Shown here: positions 36,101 to 46,630 of the stretch, in pieces
Layout of the letters: the number at the start of each line of letters is the position of its first letter
Position numbering within the stretch: the stretch's first letter is position 1
Assembly (NCBI RefSeq): GCF_026341855.1
Contig: NZ_JAPENW010000001.1
Coordinates: 2,595,001 to 2,659,000 of the forward strand
Direction: 5' to 3'
Origin: Streptomyces sp. NBC_00568
Lineage (GTDB): Bacteria; Actinomycetota; Actinomycetes; Streptomycetales; Streptomycetaceae
DNA: 64,000 nucleotides
Made by a program: the position numbers and the translations under genes
Notes under the pieces: model-generated
Seen by the model: the letters and a program-made list of their open reading frames with translations, nothing else
Database searches by the model: none
Told to the model about the DNA's origin: nothing

Positions 36101-36300
36101 CACCGGCGCTGCCGGGCGTCGAGCACCTGGAGCTCAGAAAGCTGCTGGGGAACGAGGACCTGTCCGGGCTCCGGTCCGTGGTGCCGAATCTGCGGACGGT
36201 CAATTTCGTCCTCAATTCGGACACCGGCACCGCACCGGAGCATCTCTCGGGTCAATTGCCCGGCGAACACACGACGACGAGGACCCACAACATTCTGTGA
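33169..36300 (+). CDS. NACHT-LRR protein (bacterial NLR-like; candidate defence gene)
   Basis: 1043 aa. The N-terminal helical region of about 265 residues resembles the NACHT-associated N-terminal helical (NNH) domains. The NACHT NTPase has Walker A GVAGSGKT (residues 273-280) and Walker B LLLVDGLDE (348-356), followed by the winged-helix-like region to about 600. A helical part precedes irregular leucine-rich repeats from about 820 to 1025 (LVLRYNNRLRDLDFLAAQPR, LEQLNLDQCQDVEDLSPLA). ATG 33169 follows GGGGGA. There is no nuclease, TIR or other obvious effector, so the N-terminal domain is the likely output. It is a single gene with a strong terminator behind it. Confidence 0.85.
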   Translation: MDPVAVGTRLASSVAAPLVRKLFVTEGPGAGLVDKPVRISAFVSFKGEKRVIGEKELAALSAELVGRAMRAGERPIPADEEQAVVHALAATLYGLGDLTMTDIQAVELGHRALALHLRAASGNPDRDLSFDATLFYEGLLDTACLHILHFFTQRSTFVARTLVEHSRRQRELIAKVDELIARTPMAGGTDQAFEQRYLAHVATKHSHLTIYGIDLVNSPERWPLDAAYLSLQAVRPGGDEETASSDGVLIAAAGTSLPAEQALSEQDLVLLRGVAGSGKTTLVQWLAVTAARGERGDRIPFVLPLRTLVRRPDGLPSPDAFLSAVRVPFHATQPGGWTDRVLGQGRGLLLVDGLDEIPERDRERTRRWLRELLDAYPGNQWLVTSRPSAVREDWLAPDGFTELVLAPMTGDDVAAFIRRWHAAARPDASDTDRLDGYERSLLDAVRTKPDLGRLATNPLMCGLICALHHDRRGYLPHGRQELYDAALSMLLSRRDEERDMFPRGGGQDGIHLTELPQIQLLQRLAYWLIRNGRVEMDRERAERIVADVLPSLPAAAHQGDASQVLRHLIVRSGLLREPTLGTVEFVHRTFQDYLGAKAAVEDGDFGLLVRNAGESQWADVIRMSVAHARPRERADLLGAMTDSATRLDGASATRVRLLALASLEHATQLAPEVRAAVEGDAAALIPPRTSEEARALAEAGPLVLELLPGPEGLTEAEARGVVVTASLIGTDAAVPVLARFRSHPALSVRAQLTWGWHRFDTERYASDVVAHLDPAGLYFTAHSTTQLRVLRDLGGRSMLQIVGDFGSAELRSCLPPDQVTHLVLRYNNRLRDLDFLAAQPRLEQLNLDQCQDVEDLSPLAALPLRALSLLSAGSRGRAPEGLPALSSLRELNVGHRLAGRSLTETLPLDAPLEVISFGLDVLRDTGMRGLRHWESLHTLWLSRVPGELSPADWSEVAALPGLRELRIHRAALGSLGSAPALPGVEHLELRKLLGNEDLSGLRSVVPNLRTVNFVLNSDTGTAPEHLSGQLPGEHTTTRTHNIL

Positions 36301-36309
36301 CTCCTCCCC

Positions 36310-36341
36310 CTCCTGCCCATCCTGACTCCTGCCCATCCTGA
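36310..36341 (+). repeat. 16-bp perfect tandem duplication
   Basis: CTCCTGCCCATCCTGA occurs twice in succession just after the NACHT gene stop and before the terminator. Confidence 0.95.
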
Positions 36342-36346
36342 AATAA

Positions 36347-36388
36347 AAGGGGGCTGCTCCGGGACCGAAGTCCCGGAGCAGCCCCCTT
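36347..36388. terminator. Bidirectional terminator between the NACHT gene and clpC
   Basis: Perfect 19-bp arms AAGGGGGCTGCTCCGGGAC and GTCCCGGAGCAGCCCCCTT with a CGAA loop. On the minus strand, downstream of clpC, it is followed by TTTTATTT, a true intrinsic terminator. It ends both converging genes. Confidence 0.95.
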
Positions 36389-36404
36389 CAGGCGGACCCT
36401 GAGG

Positions 36405-38930
<2,526 letters not shown>

Positions 38931-39131
38931 CGTTAATCGCTCCTCAGAGCGGTCAGGCAGTAAGGGGACGCTCCCCTCCCTGTCCTTCCGCAGCTTAGTC
39001 CCGCAAGCGGGGACCGCTCATTCCAACTGCCGACACCGTCCTTGGCCTCCTGACCCCGAACGCCGACATCTGCTCCAACCTGATGGTGCGAGACGATGTT
39101 CCCGCAGGCCAGGCAGATACCCTCTCCCGCT

Positions 39132-39148
39132 GTACGCCGATGGCGAAC
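39132..39148 (-). promoter_or_regulatory. ClgR-like box upstream of clpC
   Basis: GTTCGCCATCGGCGTAC on the minus strand fits the reported ClgR pattern GTTCGC-N5-GCG (from memory) and is a near-palindrome with one mismatch. It lies 202 bp from the clpC ATG. The remainder of 38931-39360 holds no gene I can support. Confidence 0.55.
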
Positions 39149-39360
39149 GTGAGATGCCCGAGCCGTGCGTGTCGCCCCTCCCACTAGGGATGTCTTACCC
39201 GTACGCACCGACAGTCCATGCCGCGCGCACCGGTTCCCTCCGCTACGGGCGAACACTCTTGCCCGGCCGAAGGCCCTCGCACGCCCATTTTCCCGGAACT
39301 CTGTGCGTTCACGGAAACGCCCAGCGTAACTCCGGGGCTCTTCCGGCGGTTGCTCCTTGC

Positions 39361-40119
39361 ATGGTTCCCACCGTCCCTCTCCCCCGCCGGCCGTTCGATC
39401 CGGGAGATCCGGTCGATCCGGTGCATCAGTGGTACGAGAACGAACTGGACTGGGCGGCAGTGCCCGGGTCGCCGGTACGGCTCGTCACGGGGCTGCGCTT
39501 CGACGTCCTGGAGGTGCCGGCGGAGGCGGGATTCGCGGCGCTGCGGCATCTGGGGCCCGCGTCTCCGGTGGCGTTGCACGGGGAGCGGATGCTGTTGCTG
39601 GTGGCCGCGGGGAGCGCGGAGGAGCTGCCGGGGCTGCTCGACTGGCTGGAGTGGGGCGCTCTCGCGCTGGATCTCACGGCGATCGGCGCGGGCGGAAGCA
39701 TCGAGGCTCCCCCGCCGCCGGATCTCGGCGTCCCGGTGGTGCCGGGCTTCGGGGCTCCGATGTCACCGGGTCCCCACGCTCCGCTGCCGACCGGCCCGGA
39801 GGCCCGGACAGCGGACCACCCGCAAGCCGGTCCAGTGAACGGGACAGAGGACCGCCCGCAAGCCCGTCCCGTGGACCGGCCGGAGGCCGGTCCGGAAACA
39901 CAGAGGGGCCCGCGAGGGGCCGCCCGCTGGCTGCGGCCCCCGGAGCCCGGCTGCGCGGTGGAGCCGGCATTGCCGACACTGTCGGCGCTGGGCGGCGGGG
40001 CCGTCGGCGGGGGCGGTGGGGGCGCCCCCGATCTCGTACGACTCGTGCAGACGATGGCGACGCAGTGCCATCGGGTAAGGCTGCGGCGCGCCTGCGCTCA
40101 GCCGTTGGCCTTCTCGTAA
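39361..40119 (+). CDS. Conserved Streptomyces protein, prim-pol-like N-terminus (uncertain)
   Basis: 252 aa. The first 120 residues look globular and conserved (HQWYENELDWAAVPGSPVRL, LRFDVLEVPAEAGFAALRHL, LLLVAAGSAEELPGLLDWLEW) and recall the bifunctional DNA primase/polymerase N-terminal fold. Catalytic acidic motifs are not evident. A Pro/Arg linker (about 125-200) leads to a conserved-looking end (LVRLVQTMATQCHRVRLRR). The ATG at 39361 lacks a strong RBS, so the start is uncertain. Its last 22 bp overlap the 3' end of lsr2 on the other strand. Confidence 0.65.
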   Translation: MVPTVPLPRRPFDPGDPVDPVHQWYENELDWAAVPGSPVRLVTGLRFDVLEVPAEAGFAALRHLGPASPVALHGERMLLLVAAGSAEELPGLLDWLEWGALALDLTAIGAGGSIEAPPPPDLGVPVVPGFGAPMSPGPHAPLPTGPEARTADHPQAGPVNGTEDRPQARPVDRPEAGPETQRGPRGAARWLRPPEPGCAVEPALPTLSALGGGAVGGGGGGAPDLVRLVQTMATQCHRVRLRRACAQPLAFS

Positions 40120-40433
40120 GCCTCACGAATGGACGCGGGAACTCGGCCGCGGTCGTTGACCTCGTAGCCGTTCTCCTTCGCCCAGGCACGGATCTGCGCG
40201 GTGTCCTGGCTGCCGCCGGAAGCGACACGGGCCTTTCCGCGTCCGCCCGAAGCACGGCCTCCGGTACGACGACCACCCTTCACGTAGGGCTCGAGAAGGC
40301 CACGGAGCTTGTCCGCATTGGCGGTCGTGAGATCGATTTCGTACGTCTTGCCGTCCAACGCGAACGTCACGGTCTCGTCCGCCTCGCCACCGTCGAGGTC
40401 GTCGACAAGAAGGACCTGAACCTTCTGTGCCAC
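40098..40433 (-). CDS. lsr2: Nucleoid-associated silencer Lsr2
   Basis: 111 aa, the standard Streptomyces length. N-terminal dimerisation domain (AQKVQVLLVDDLDGGEADET and VTFALDGKTYEIDLT), basic Gly/Arg linker, and C-terminal AT-DNA-binding domain (IRAWAKENGYEVNDRGRVPA, with the RGR hook). The GTG at 40433 follows AAAGGA with good spacing; the ATG five codons earlier does not. Lsr2 silences AT-rich, often horizontally acquired DNA and antibiotic clusters. It lies beside an AT-rich promoter region. Confidence 0.97.
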   Translation of the reverse strand: MAQKVQVLLVDDLDGGEADETVTFALDGKTYEIDLTTANADKLRGLLEPYVKGGRRTGGRASGGRGKARVASGGSQDTAQIRAWAKENGYEVNDRGRVPASIREAYEKANG

Positions 40434-40494
40434 CGGATTTCCTTTCATCGATAACTTCAGGGCAAGGAGGGCCCGCGGCGTCCGCCGTTTCGCC

Positions 40495-40565
40495 GTCCCT
40501 TGTTATATGCAGTACTGCAGTACGTCGGAAAGCAAACCGCTTTTGCTGGAAAAACACAAACCCCT
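40495..40565 (-). promoter_or_regulatory. AT-rich lsr2 promoter with palindrome
   Basis: The stretch has a -10-like TATAAC (minus strand, near 40502-40507) and the perfect palindrome GTACTGCAGTAC (40510-40521) just upstream of it. A further AT-rich block with AAAAGC and GTTTTTCC follows. This is well below the local GC content and could be a target for Lsr2 itself. The transcription start is not determinable by eye. Confidence 0.5.
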
Positions 40566-40660
40566 GGCAGAGACTCAGTGACCACTGCCCGCCCGGAAAC
40601 GTGCGCGTTTCGGACATAGGGAACGTGGGCAACGCACTCCGACGGAATAGCCGGTGGCGA

Positions 40661-41230
40661 TCACAGATGCAGAAGCATCCGGCTGTTGCCCAAGGTGTTC
40701 GGTTTCACTCGTTCGAGACCGAGGAACTCCGCCACGCCCTCGTCATAGGAACGCAGGAGCTCGGTGTAGACATCGGTGTCGACGGGTGTCTCGCCGATCT
40801 CCACGAAGCCGTGCTTCGCGAAGAAGCCGACTTCGAAGGTCAGACAGAAAACCCGCCGAACGCCGAGCCAGCGAGCAGTCTGCAGCAACTTCTCCAGCAA
40901 CTGATGACCGACGCCGAGGCCCTTGACCGCGGGGTTCACCGCGAGAGTGCGGACTTCCGCGAGGTCTTCCCACATCACGTGCAGGGCACCGCAGCCGACC
41001 ACCTCGGCGTTGTCGTCGCGTTCCGCGACCCAGAACTCCTGGATGTCCTCGTAAAGGGTGACCGTGGCTTTGTCGAGCAGGATACGGCGGCGCACGTTCG
41101 CGTCGAGGAGTCCGCGTACGGCCGCGACATCGCTGGTCCTGGCCCGCCGGACGGTGATGGCTTTTGCGGTGACTTCGGGATGCTGTGCAGGAAGCTCTGC
41201 TGGAACCTCTGCGGGATGCTCTGCTGGCAT
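40661..41230 (-). CDS. Amino-acid N-acetyltransferase (N-acetylglutamate synthase-like)
   Basis: 189 aa GNAT protein. A Pro/Ala/Glu leader of about 20 residues is followed by the acetyl-CoA loop (LAVNPAVKGLGVGHQLLEKL) and the C-terminal FAKHGFVEIGETPVDTDVYT, typical of the ArgA/ArgN-like group in actinobacteria. It would acetylate glutamate at the start of arginine synthesis. It follows the BlaI-type regulator gene after 9 bp and is probably co-transcribed. Confidence 0.85.
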   Translation of the reverse strand: MPAEHPAEVPAELPAQHPEVTAKAITVRRARTSDVAAVRGLLDANVRRRILLDKATVTLYEDIQEFWVAERDDNAEVVGCGALHVMWEDLAEVRTLAVNPAVKGLGVGHQLLEKLLQTARWLGVRRVFCLTFEVGFFAKHGFVEIGETPVDTDVYTELLRSYDEGVAEFLGLERVKPNTLGNSRMLLHL

Positions 41231-41239
41231 GAGCGGACG

Positions 41240-41692
41240 CTATCGCTCTGAGCCGTCCCCGTCCCCGGCGGGGTTCTCCTCGGAGCGCTGGGGCTCCGGT
41301 GGCCTTTCGACGGGTTCGGAAGCCTGTGGTTCAGGCCCTTGCACCATGCGTACGGCATCCCTGAGCGCGACCCGCTGTTCCTCGCTCATCATCCCGAAGA
41401 AGGCGACGAGAGCGGCTGCCGGGTTGTCGCTCTGCGACCAGGCGTCGTTCATCAGCGCCGCCGAGTAGGCGGCACGAGTGGAGACCGCCTCATATCGATA
41501 GGCCCGGCCTTCCGCCTCGCGGCGGACCCAGCCCTTCTGATGGAGATTGTCCAAAACGGTCATCACCGTGGTGTACGCGATGGACCGTTCCTGTTGAAGG
41601 TCTTCCAGGACTTCCCGAACGGTCACCGGGCGGTTCCACTTCCACACCCGCGTCATGACCGCGTCTTCGAGTTCTCCCAATGGGCGAGGCAC
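41240..41692 (-). CDS. BlaI/MecI/CopY-family regulator
   Basis: 150 aa. The winged helix PLGELEDAVMTRVWKWNRPV, TVREVLEDLQQER and YTTVMTVLDNLHQKGWVRRE is diagnostic of BlaI (Penicillinase_R). The C-terminal 35 residues are Pro/Glu-rich. These repressors usually pair with an M56 peptidase or a respiratory/copper gene; no such partner lies next to it, so the signal is unknown. It is probably in an operon with the downstream acetyltransferase gene. Confidence 0.9.
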   Translation of the reverse strand: MPRPLGELEDAVMTRVWKWNRPVTVREVLEDLQQERSIAYTTVMTVLDNLHQKGWVRREAEGRAYRYEAVSTRAAYSAALMNDAWSQSDNPAAALVAFFGMMSEEQRVALRDAVRMVQGPEPQASEPVERPPEPQRSEENPAGDGDGSER

Positions 41693-41884
41693 AGCTCAGA
41701 ACAATAGTGGGAGATGGCCAACAAAAAGGGCGTACGACTCGAAGAACGTATGAAACGCATGAAACGTCTGAGTCGTACGCCGGTGGGGGCGCGGTTCGGT
41801 CGGGGCGGCCGTGCGCCCGAGGGGTCGGGGCGGCCGTACGCCGAAGGGGACGCGGTCGGGGCTCCGCGCGGGGCCGCCCTGGGC

Positions 41885-42070
41885 TCAGGCCCCGGCGTCC
41901 TTGGGACCCGAGGCCTGGTGGGCGCCCTCCACGCGCGCGAGGGCGGCGTCGACGACCGCGTCCTCCTTGGCCTTGTTGGCGCCGCCCTGGCTCTTCACGA
42001 TCGTCACGATGAGCCCGATGAAGAACACGGCCATCACGACGGGGGGCACGAGCGCGGAGACATAGTCCAT
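41885..42070 (-). CDS. Small single-pass membrane protein
   Basis: 61 aa: MDYVSALVPPVVMAVFFIGL begins a single membrane helix (about residues 8-28), then a charged C-terminal tail (KAKEDAVVDAALARVEGAHQ). The same type occurs widely in Streptomyces (from memory). The GGAGG lies unusually close to the ATG (one base). It starts 13 bp after the next upstream gene on the same strand. Confidence 0.7.
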   Translation of the reverse strand: MDYVSALVPPVVMAVFFIGLIVTIVKSQGGANKAKEDAVVDAALARVEGAHQASGPKDAGA

Positions 42071-42083
42071 GCCTCCAGAGTAG

Positions 42084-42698
42084 CTAGCCCGCCGCGAGCT
42101 GCTGCGGGGGGTTCGCCGGAGGCGGCCCGGGCTTGCGCCTCGGCGGGAAGACCTCGCCCGGGGTGGGGATGGGCCGGTCCGGGCGGGGCGGCTGGGACTG
42201 CGGCTTCGGCTCGGGCTTCTTCTCGGGCTCGTCGGCGGCCCGGCCCCCGGGCAGGGCCAGCAGCCGGGTGCGGGACGACGGCACCGAGGGGACCGAGCGT
42301 CCCGCGAGACGGGCGCGCACGTCCTGCTCGGCGAGGATCCGGCAGCGGTCCAGGAGGGCCGCCGCGGTGGGGTTTCCGCGCAGCGCGCGGAGCGCGGCGA
42401 GGTCGTCGGGGTTCGGCCGGTAGCCGGCCGCGAGGACCTCCTCCAGGAGGACGAGGTAGCCGGCCGCGGTGCCCGGCAGCGCGGCCCGGTAGCGGGCCAG
42501 GTCGGCCACCAGGAAGGCCCGGAGCCTGGCTCCCTCGCGGGCCGCCTCGTCGACGGACTCGGCGAGGCGGAGGCAGTCCTGGACGTCCTCGGCCGAGGCG
42601 GGACTGGGGTGCAGGGCGAGGGCGAGGGCACGGCGGAGCACACGCAGCTCCTCCGCACCGAACGCCATGCCGCCGTGGGATCCGTAGGGCGTGGGCAT
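42084..42698 (-). CDS. Conserved helical protein with Pro-rich tail, unknown function
   Basis: 204 aa. Residues 12-130 are helical and Leu/Ala/Arg-rich (ELRVLRRALALALHPSP, CLRLAESVDEAAREGARLRA), and the C-terminal 60 residues are Pro/Lys-rich (KKPEPKPQSQPPRPDRPIPT). I recognise it only as a conserved Streptomyces hypothetical. The ATG is at 42698; a second ATG ten codons later is possible. It is followed by the small membrane protein gene after 13 bp, a likely operon. Confidence 0.7.
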   Translation of the reverse strand: MPTPYGSHGGMAFGAEELRVLRRALALALHPSPASAEDVQDCLRLAESVDEAAREGARLRAFLVADLARYRAALPGTAAGYLVLLEEVLAAGYRPNPDDLAALRALRGNPTAAALLDRCRILAEQDVRARLAGRSVPSVPSSRTRLLALPGGRAADEPEKKPEPKPQSQPPRPDRPIPTPGEVFPPRRKPGPPPANPPQQLAAG

Positions 42699-42790
42699 GC
42701 GGCGACGATACGCGCTAATCAGACAAAATCCGCATAGCGGGCGAAATGTGGCGCGTCATGTTTTCGCGGATGCCGGAGCAATTTCGGAAT

Positions 42791-42829
42791 CGGATCCCGG
42801 AAGCGGATCCCGGAAGCGGATCGAGGCTC
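42791..42829 (+). repeat. 13-bp tandem repeat
   Basis: CGGATCCCGGAAG occurs twice in succession (42791-42816), then a third, partial copy. The 373-bp gap 42699-43071 is otherwise without a gene; downstream of coaX I see no clear hairpin. Confidence 0.85.
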
Positions 42830-43071
42830 TCCCCGCCGGAGTCGGCGCGGAGAGCCTCGCAAATGTGCCGCTCACGGCACCGGCCCCGGAAAGCGCGCAG
42901 GGGCGAGACGCCGCGGCCCCGGTGCGCGGAACGCGTGTGCGTGCCGCACAGGGGGCGCCCGGTTCGAGGGATGCCATGCCGCGCCGCCCGTCGGGAAGCG
43001 CTCACGCACCGCCCGTCGGCGCACTCCGAGGGGCGCGGACGGCGCCGGTTCTCGGGGTGCGCTCCGGGAGC

Positions 43072-43869
43072 TCACATGCGCGAGACGTTCCGCTCGTACA
43101 CCAGGCGCAGCCCGATCAGCGTCAGCCACGGCTCGTGCTCGTCGATCACCGAGGACTCGCCGAGGACCATGGGAGCCAGCCCGCCCGTGGCGATGACGGT
43201 GACGTCCTCGGGGTCGTCGGCGAGCTCGCGCGCCATACGGGTCACGACTCCGTCGACCTGGCCGGCGAACCCGTAGATGATGCCGGACTGCATCGCCTCG
43301 ACGGTGTTCTTGCCGATCACCGCGCGCGGCCGGGCCACCTCGATCTTCCGCAGCTGCGCGCCCTTGACGCCGAGCGCCTCGACGGAGATCTCGATGCCGG
43401 GAGCGATGACACCGCCGATGTACTCGCCCCGCGCGCTGACCGCGTCGAACGTGGTCGCCGTACCGAAGTCGACGACGATCGCCGGTCCCCCGTACAGCTC
43501 GACCGCCGCCACGGCGTTGATGATCCGGTCGGCGCCGACCTCCTTGGGGTTGTCCGTGAGGATCGGCACGCCCGTCTTGACGCCGGGCTCGACGAGGACG
43601 GCGGGGACATCTCCGTAGTAGCGCCGCGTCACCTCGCGCAGCTCGTGCAGCACGGACGGAACGGTGGCGCAGATCGCGATGCCGTCGATGCCGTCGCCGA
43701 GCTCCTCGCCGAGCAGCGGGTGCATGCCCATGAGGCCCTGGAGGAGCACCGCGAGCTCGTCGGCGGTGCGGCGCGAGTCGGTGGAGATGCGCCAGTGCTC
43801 GATGATCTCCTCCCCGTCGAAGAGGCCGAGGACCGTGTGGGTGTTGCCCACGTCGATGGTCAGCAGCAT
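43072..43869 (-). CDS. coaX: Type III pantothenate kinase
   Basis: 265 aa, first step of CoA synthesis from pantothenate. The ASKHA motifs are LLTIDVGNTHTVLGLFDGEE (residues 2-21), the Asp in GADRIINAVAA, PAIVVDFGTATTFDAV and the substrate loop GGVIAPGIEIS. ATG 43869. It is last of a five-gene operon, 8 bp after nadC, so it uses the pantothenate made by the upstream panC product. Confidence 0.96.
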   Translation of the reverse strand: MLLTIDVGNTHTVLGLFDGEEIIEHWRISTDSRRTADELAVLLQGLMGMHPLLGEELGDGIDGIAICATVPSVLHELREVTRRYYGDVPAVLVEPGVKTGVPILTDNPKEVGADRIINAVAAVELYGGPAIVVDFGTATTFDAVSARGEYIGGVIAPGIEISVEALGVKGAQLRKIEVARPRAVIGKNTVEAMQSGIIYGFAGQVDGVVTRMARELADDPEDVTVIATGGLAPMVLGESSVIDEHEPWLTLIGLRLVYERNVSRM

Positions 43870-43877
43870 GGCCGGGG

Positions 43878-44855
43878 TTACTCCGCCGCTCGCAGGTCGA
43901 GCCCGATGTCCAGGATCGGTGCGGAGTGCGTGAGCGCGCCCACGGCCAGGAAGTCGACGCCCGTCCGCGCGTACGCCGCGGCGTTGTCGAGGACGAGCCG
44001 CCCGGACGCCTCCAGAAGGGCCCGGCCCTCGACGACGGCCACCGCCTCCTCGCACTCGACGGGCGTGAAGTTGTCCAGAAGGATCAGGTCGGCGCCCGCG
44101 TCGACGACCTCGCGCAGCTGGTGCAGGGTGTCGACCTCGACCTCGACCGGAACCTCCGGGAACATCTCCCGTACGGCCTTGAAGGCCTGTGCCACGCCGC
44201 CGGCGGCGACCACGTGGTTGTCCTTGACCAGCGCGGCGTCGGAGAGCGACATGCGGTGGTTGACGCCGCCGCCGCAGCGCACGGCGAACTTCTCCAGCGA
44301 GCGCAGGCCCGGCGTCGTCTTGCGGGTGTCCCGCACGCGGGTCTCGGTGCCCTCCAGGGCGTCCGCCCACGCGCGCGTGGCGGTCGCGATGCCGGACAGC
44401 CGGCACAGGAGGTTCAGCGCGCTGCGTTCGGCCGTCAGCAGGTCGCGGGTGCGCGTGGTGACACTCAGCAGCTTCTGCCCGGCCTCGACGCGGTCGCCGT
44501 CCTCGACGTGCCGCTCGACCTCGAACTCGTCGGTGCAGACCACGGAGAGGACGGCCTCGGCGACCCGCAGACCCGCGACGACGCCCGCGTCCCGGGCGGT
44601 GAAGTCGGCGGTGGAGACGGCGTCCTCGGGGATGGTCGCGACCGTCGTCACGTCCACACCGTGGTCGAGGTCCTCCTGGATCGCCACGTTCGCGATGTCC
44701 TCGACCTCGAGGGGGTCGAGACCGGCGTCGGCGAGGAGCTGGGCGAGAGCGGGATCGAGGCCGCACTCCATGTACGCCTCGTCCGTGTCGGCGCCGCAGC
44801 CGCAGCCGTCGCCGCAGCCACCGCTCTCGGCGAGGGGAAGGTCGTGGGTGCTCAC
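43878..44855 (-). CDS. nadC: Nicotinate-nucleotide pyrophosphorylase (carboxylating)
   Basis: 325 aa quinolinate phosphoribosyltransferase of NAD synthesis. It has the typical DTRKTTPGLRSLEKFAVRCG and GGVNHRMSLSDAALVKDNH blocks, LLDNFTP, and GVDFLAVGALTHSA near the end. The first 25 residues carry an unusual Cys/Gly cluster (GGCGDGCGCG). I chose the GTG at 44855, 11 nt after AGGAG; the GTG at 44864, which overlaps the nadB stop as GTGA, is the alternative. Confidence 0.95.
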   Translation of the reverse strand: MSTHDLPLAESGGCGDGCGCGADTDEAYMECGLDPALAQLLADAGLDPLEVEDIANVAIQEDLDHGVDVTTVATIPEDAVSTADFTARDAGVVAGLRVAEAVLSVVCTDEFEVERHVEDGDRVEAGQKLLSVTTRTRDLLTAERSALNLLCRLSGIATATRAWADALEGTETRVRDTRKTTPGLRSLEKFAVRCGGGVNHRMSLSDAALVKDNHVVAAGGVAQAFKAVREMFPEVPVEVEVDTLHQLREVVDAGADLILLDNFTPVECEEAVAVVEGRALLEASGRLVLDNAAAYARTGVDFLAVGALTHSAPILDIGLDLRAAE

Positions 44856-44860
44856 TTCGG

Positions 44861-46630
44861 TCACTGCTCCTGGGGACGGGACTGGGGCGCCGGGTGGGGC
44901 TGCCGGGACGTCGGGGGGAAGTCTGCGGTATCGGTGGTGCGAACGGCGAGGGTCCGGTCGGGATTCAGCCGTACGACGATGTGGCGGCGCCACTGCGCGT
45001 CGTCCCGGTCGGCATGGTCCTCGCGCCAGTGGCAGCCCCGGGTCTCCTCGCGGAGGCGTGCGGCGGCGACCAGGACACGGGCCACGCACAGCAGGTTGGT
45101 CGCTTCCCAGGTGTCGACGCCGGGCTCGGAGGTCTTGCCGTTCTCGTCCAGGGCGTCACGCGCGTCGGTGTGCAGCCGCTGGAGCTGGTCGGCGGCGGTC
45201 GCGAGGGACTCGGCGGAGCGCAGCACACCGGCGCCCACGGTCATGATCCGCTGGATCGCGAAGCGGGACTCGGGGGCGAGCAGCGGGTGCGCGGGCGTCT
45301 CGGGGTGCGGCACGGGTTCGGGCACGCGCGCGTGGAGACCGTCCTCGGCGTGGCTCGCCGCGATGTCGGCGGCGATGCGCTCGGCGTAGACCAGGCCTTC
45401 CAGGAGCGAGTTGGAGGCGAGCCGGTTGGCGCCGTGGACGCCGGTGCAGGCGACCTCGCCGCACGCGTACAGGCCGGGGACCGTGGTGCGGCCCCGCGCG
45501 TCGGTCCGTACGCCTCCGGACGCGTAGTGCGCGGCCGGCGCGACCGGGACGGGCTCGGTCACCGGGTCGATGCCGTGGGCGCGGCAGGCGGCGAGGATCG
45601 TCGGGAAGCGGTGCTCCCACATGGCGGCGCCGAAGTGCCGGGCGTCGAGGAACATGTGCTCGGCGTCCTGCTCCTGCATGCGGCGCGTGATGCCCTTGGC
45701 GACGATGTCCCGGGGCGCCAGCTCGGCCAGCTCGTGCTGGCCCACCATGAAGCGCACGCCGTCACCGTCGACCAGGTGGGCGCCCTCCCCGCGTACCGCC
45801 TCGGAGACCAGCGGCTGCTGGCCCTCCGCGTCCGGTCCGAGGAAGAGCACGGTCGGGTGGAACTGGACGAACTCGAGGTCGGAGACCTCGGCGCCCGCGC
45901 GCAGGGCGAGGGCCACGCCGTCGCCGGTGGAGACGGACGGGTTGGTGGTCGCGGAGTAGACCTGGCCCATGCCGCCGGTCGCGAGGACCACGGCGGGGGC
46001 GTGCACGGCGCCCACTCCGTCGTGCTGGCCCTCTCCCATGACGTGCAGGGTCACGCCCGCGGTGCGGCCGTCGGCGTCGGTGAGGAGGTCGAGGACGAGG
46101 GCGTTCTCGACCGTGCGCAGGCCACGCGCGCGTACCGCCTCGACGAGGGCCCGGGAGATCTCGGCGCCCGTCGCGTCGCCGCCAGCGTGCGCGATGCGGC
46201 GGCGGTGGTGGCCACCCTCGCGGGTGAGTTCGAGCCGGCCCTCGGCGGACTCGTCGAAGTGCGCGCCGGTCGCGATGAGCCGGCGGACGGCGTCGGGACC
46301 CTCGGTGACGAGGATGCGCACGGCCTCCTCGTCGCACAGGCCCGCGCCCGCGACCAGGGTGTCGTCCAGGTGCTGCTCGGGGGTGTCGCCCTCGCCGAGG
46401 GCCGCGGCGATGCCGCCCTGCGCCCAGCGGGTCGAGCCGTCGTCCAGGCGGGCCTTGGTGACGACGACGGTCCTCAGCCCGGCGGCCTCGCAGCGCAGGG
46501 CCGCGGTGAGTCCGGCGACGCCGGAGCCGACGACCACGACGTCCGCGGTGAGGGCCCAGCCGGGGGCGGGGGCGTGCAGTCGTATGCCGGTGCCAGTGGC
46601 AGTACCTGAACCTGTGCCTTTGCCGGTCAC
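44861..46630 (-). CDS. nadB: L-aspartate oxidase
   Basis: 589 aa flavoprotein that oxidises aspartate to iminoaspartate. The FAD-binding [20 protein letters not shown] lies at about 31-50, and the succinate-dehydrogenase/fumarate-reductase family signatures include [13 protein letters not shown] and [16 protein letters not shown]. The first 25 residues are Gly/Thr-rich. Its ATG overlaps the panC stop (ATGA, 46627-46630). nadA is not in the operon. Confidence 0.96.
   Translation of the reverse strand: MTGKGTGSGTATGTGIRLHAPAPGWALTADVVVVGSGVAGLTAALRCEAAGLRTVVVTKARLDDGSTRWAQGGIAAALGEGDTPEQHLDDTLVAGAGLCDEEAVRILVTEGPDAVRRLIATGAHFDESAEGRLELTREGGHHRRRIAHAGGDATGAEISRALVEAVRARGLRTVENALVLDLLTDADGRTAGVTLHVMGEGQHDGVGAVHAPAVVLATGGMGQVYSATTNPSVSTGDGVALALRAGAEVSDLEFVQFHPTVLFLGPDAEGQQPLVSEAVRGEGAHLVDGDGVRFMVGQHELAELAPRDIVAKGITRRMQEQDAEHMFLDARHFGAAMWEHRFPTILAACRAHGIDPVTEPVPVAPAAHYASGGVRTDARGRTTVPGLYACGEVACTGVHGANRLASNSLLEGLVYAERIAADIAASHAEDGLHARVPEPVPHPETPAHPLLAPESRFAIQRIMTVGAGVLRSAESLATAADQLQRLHTDARDALDENGKTSEPGVDTWEATNLLCVARVLVAAARLREETRGCHWREDHADRDDAQWRRHIVVRLNPDRTLAVRTTDTADFPPTSRQPHPAPQSRPQEQ

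Noticed and set aside
42715..43005. Minus-strand frame of 96 codons between the helical-protein gene and coaX
   Set aside because: It overlaps the 13-bp repeats, is Arg/Ser-rich without motif, and has no RBS.
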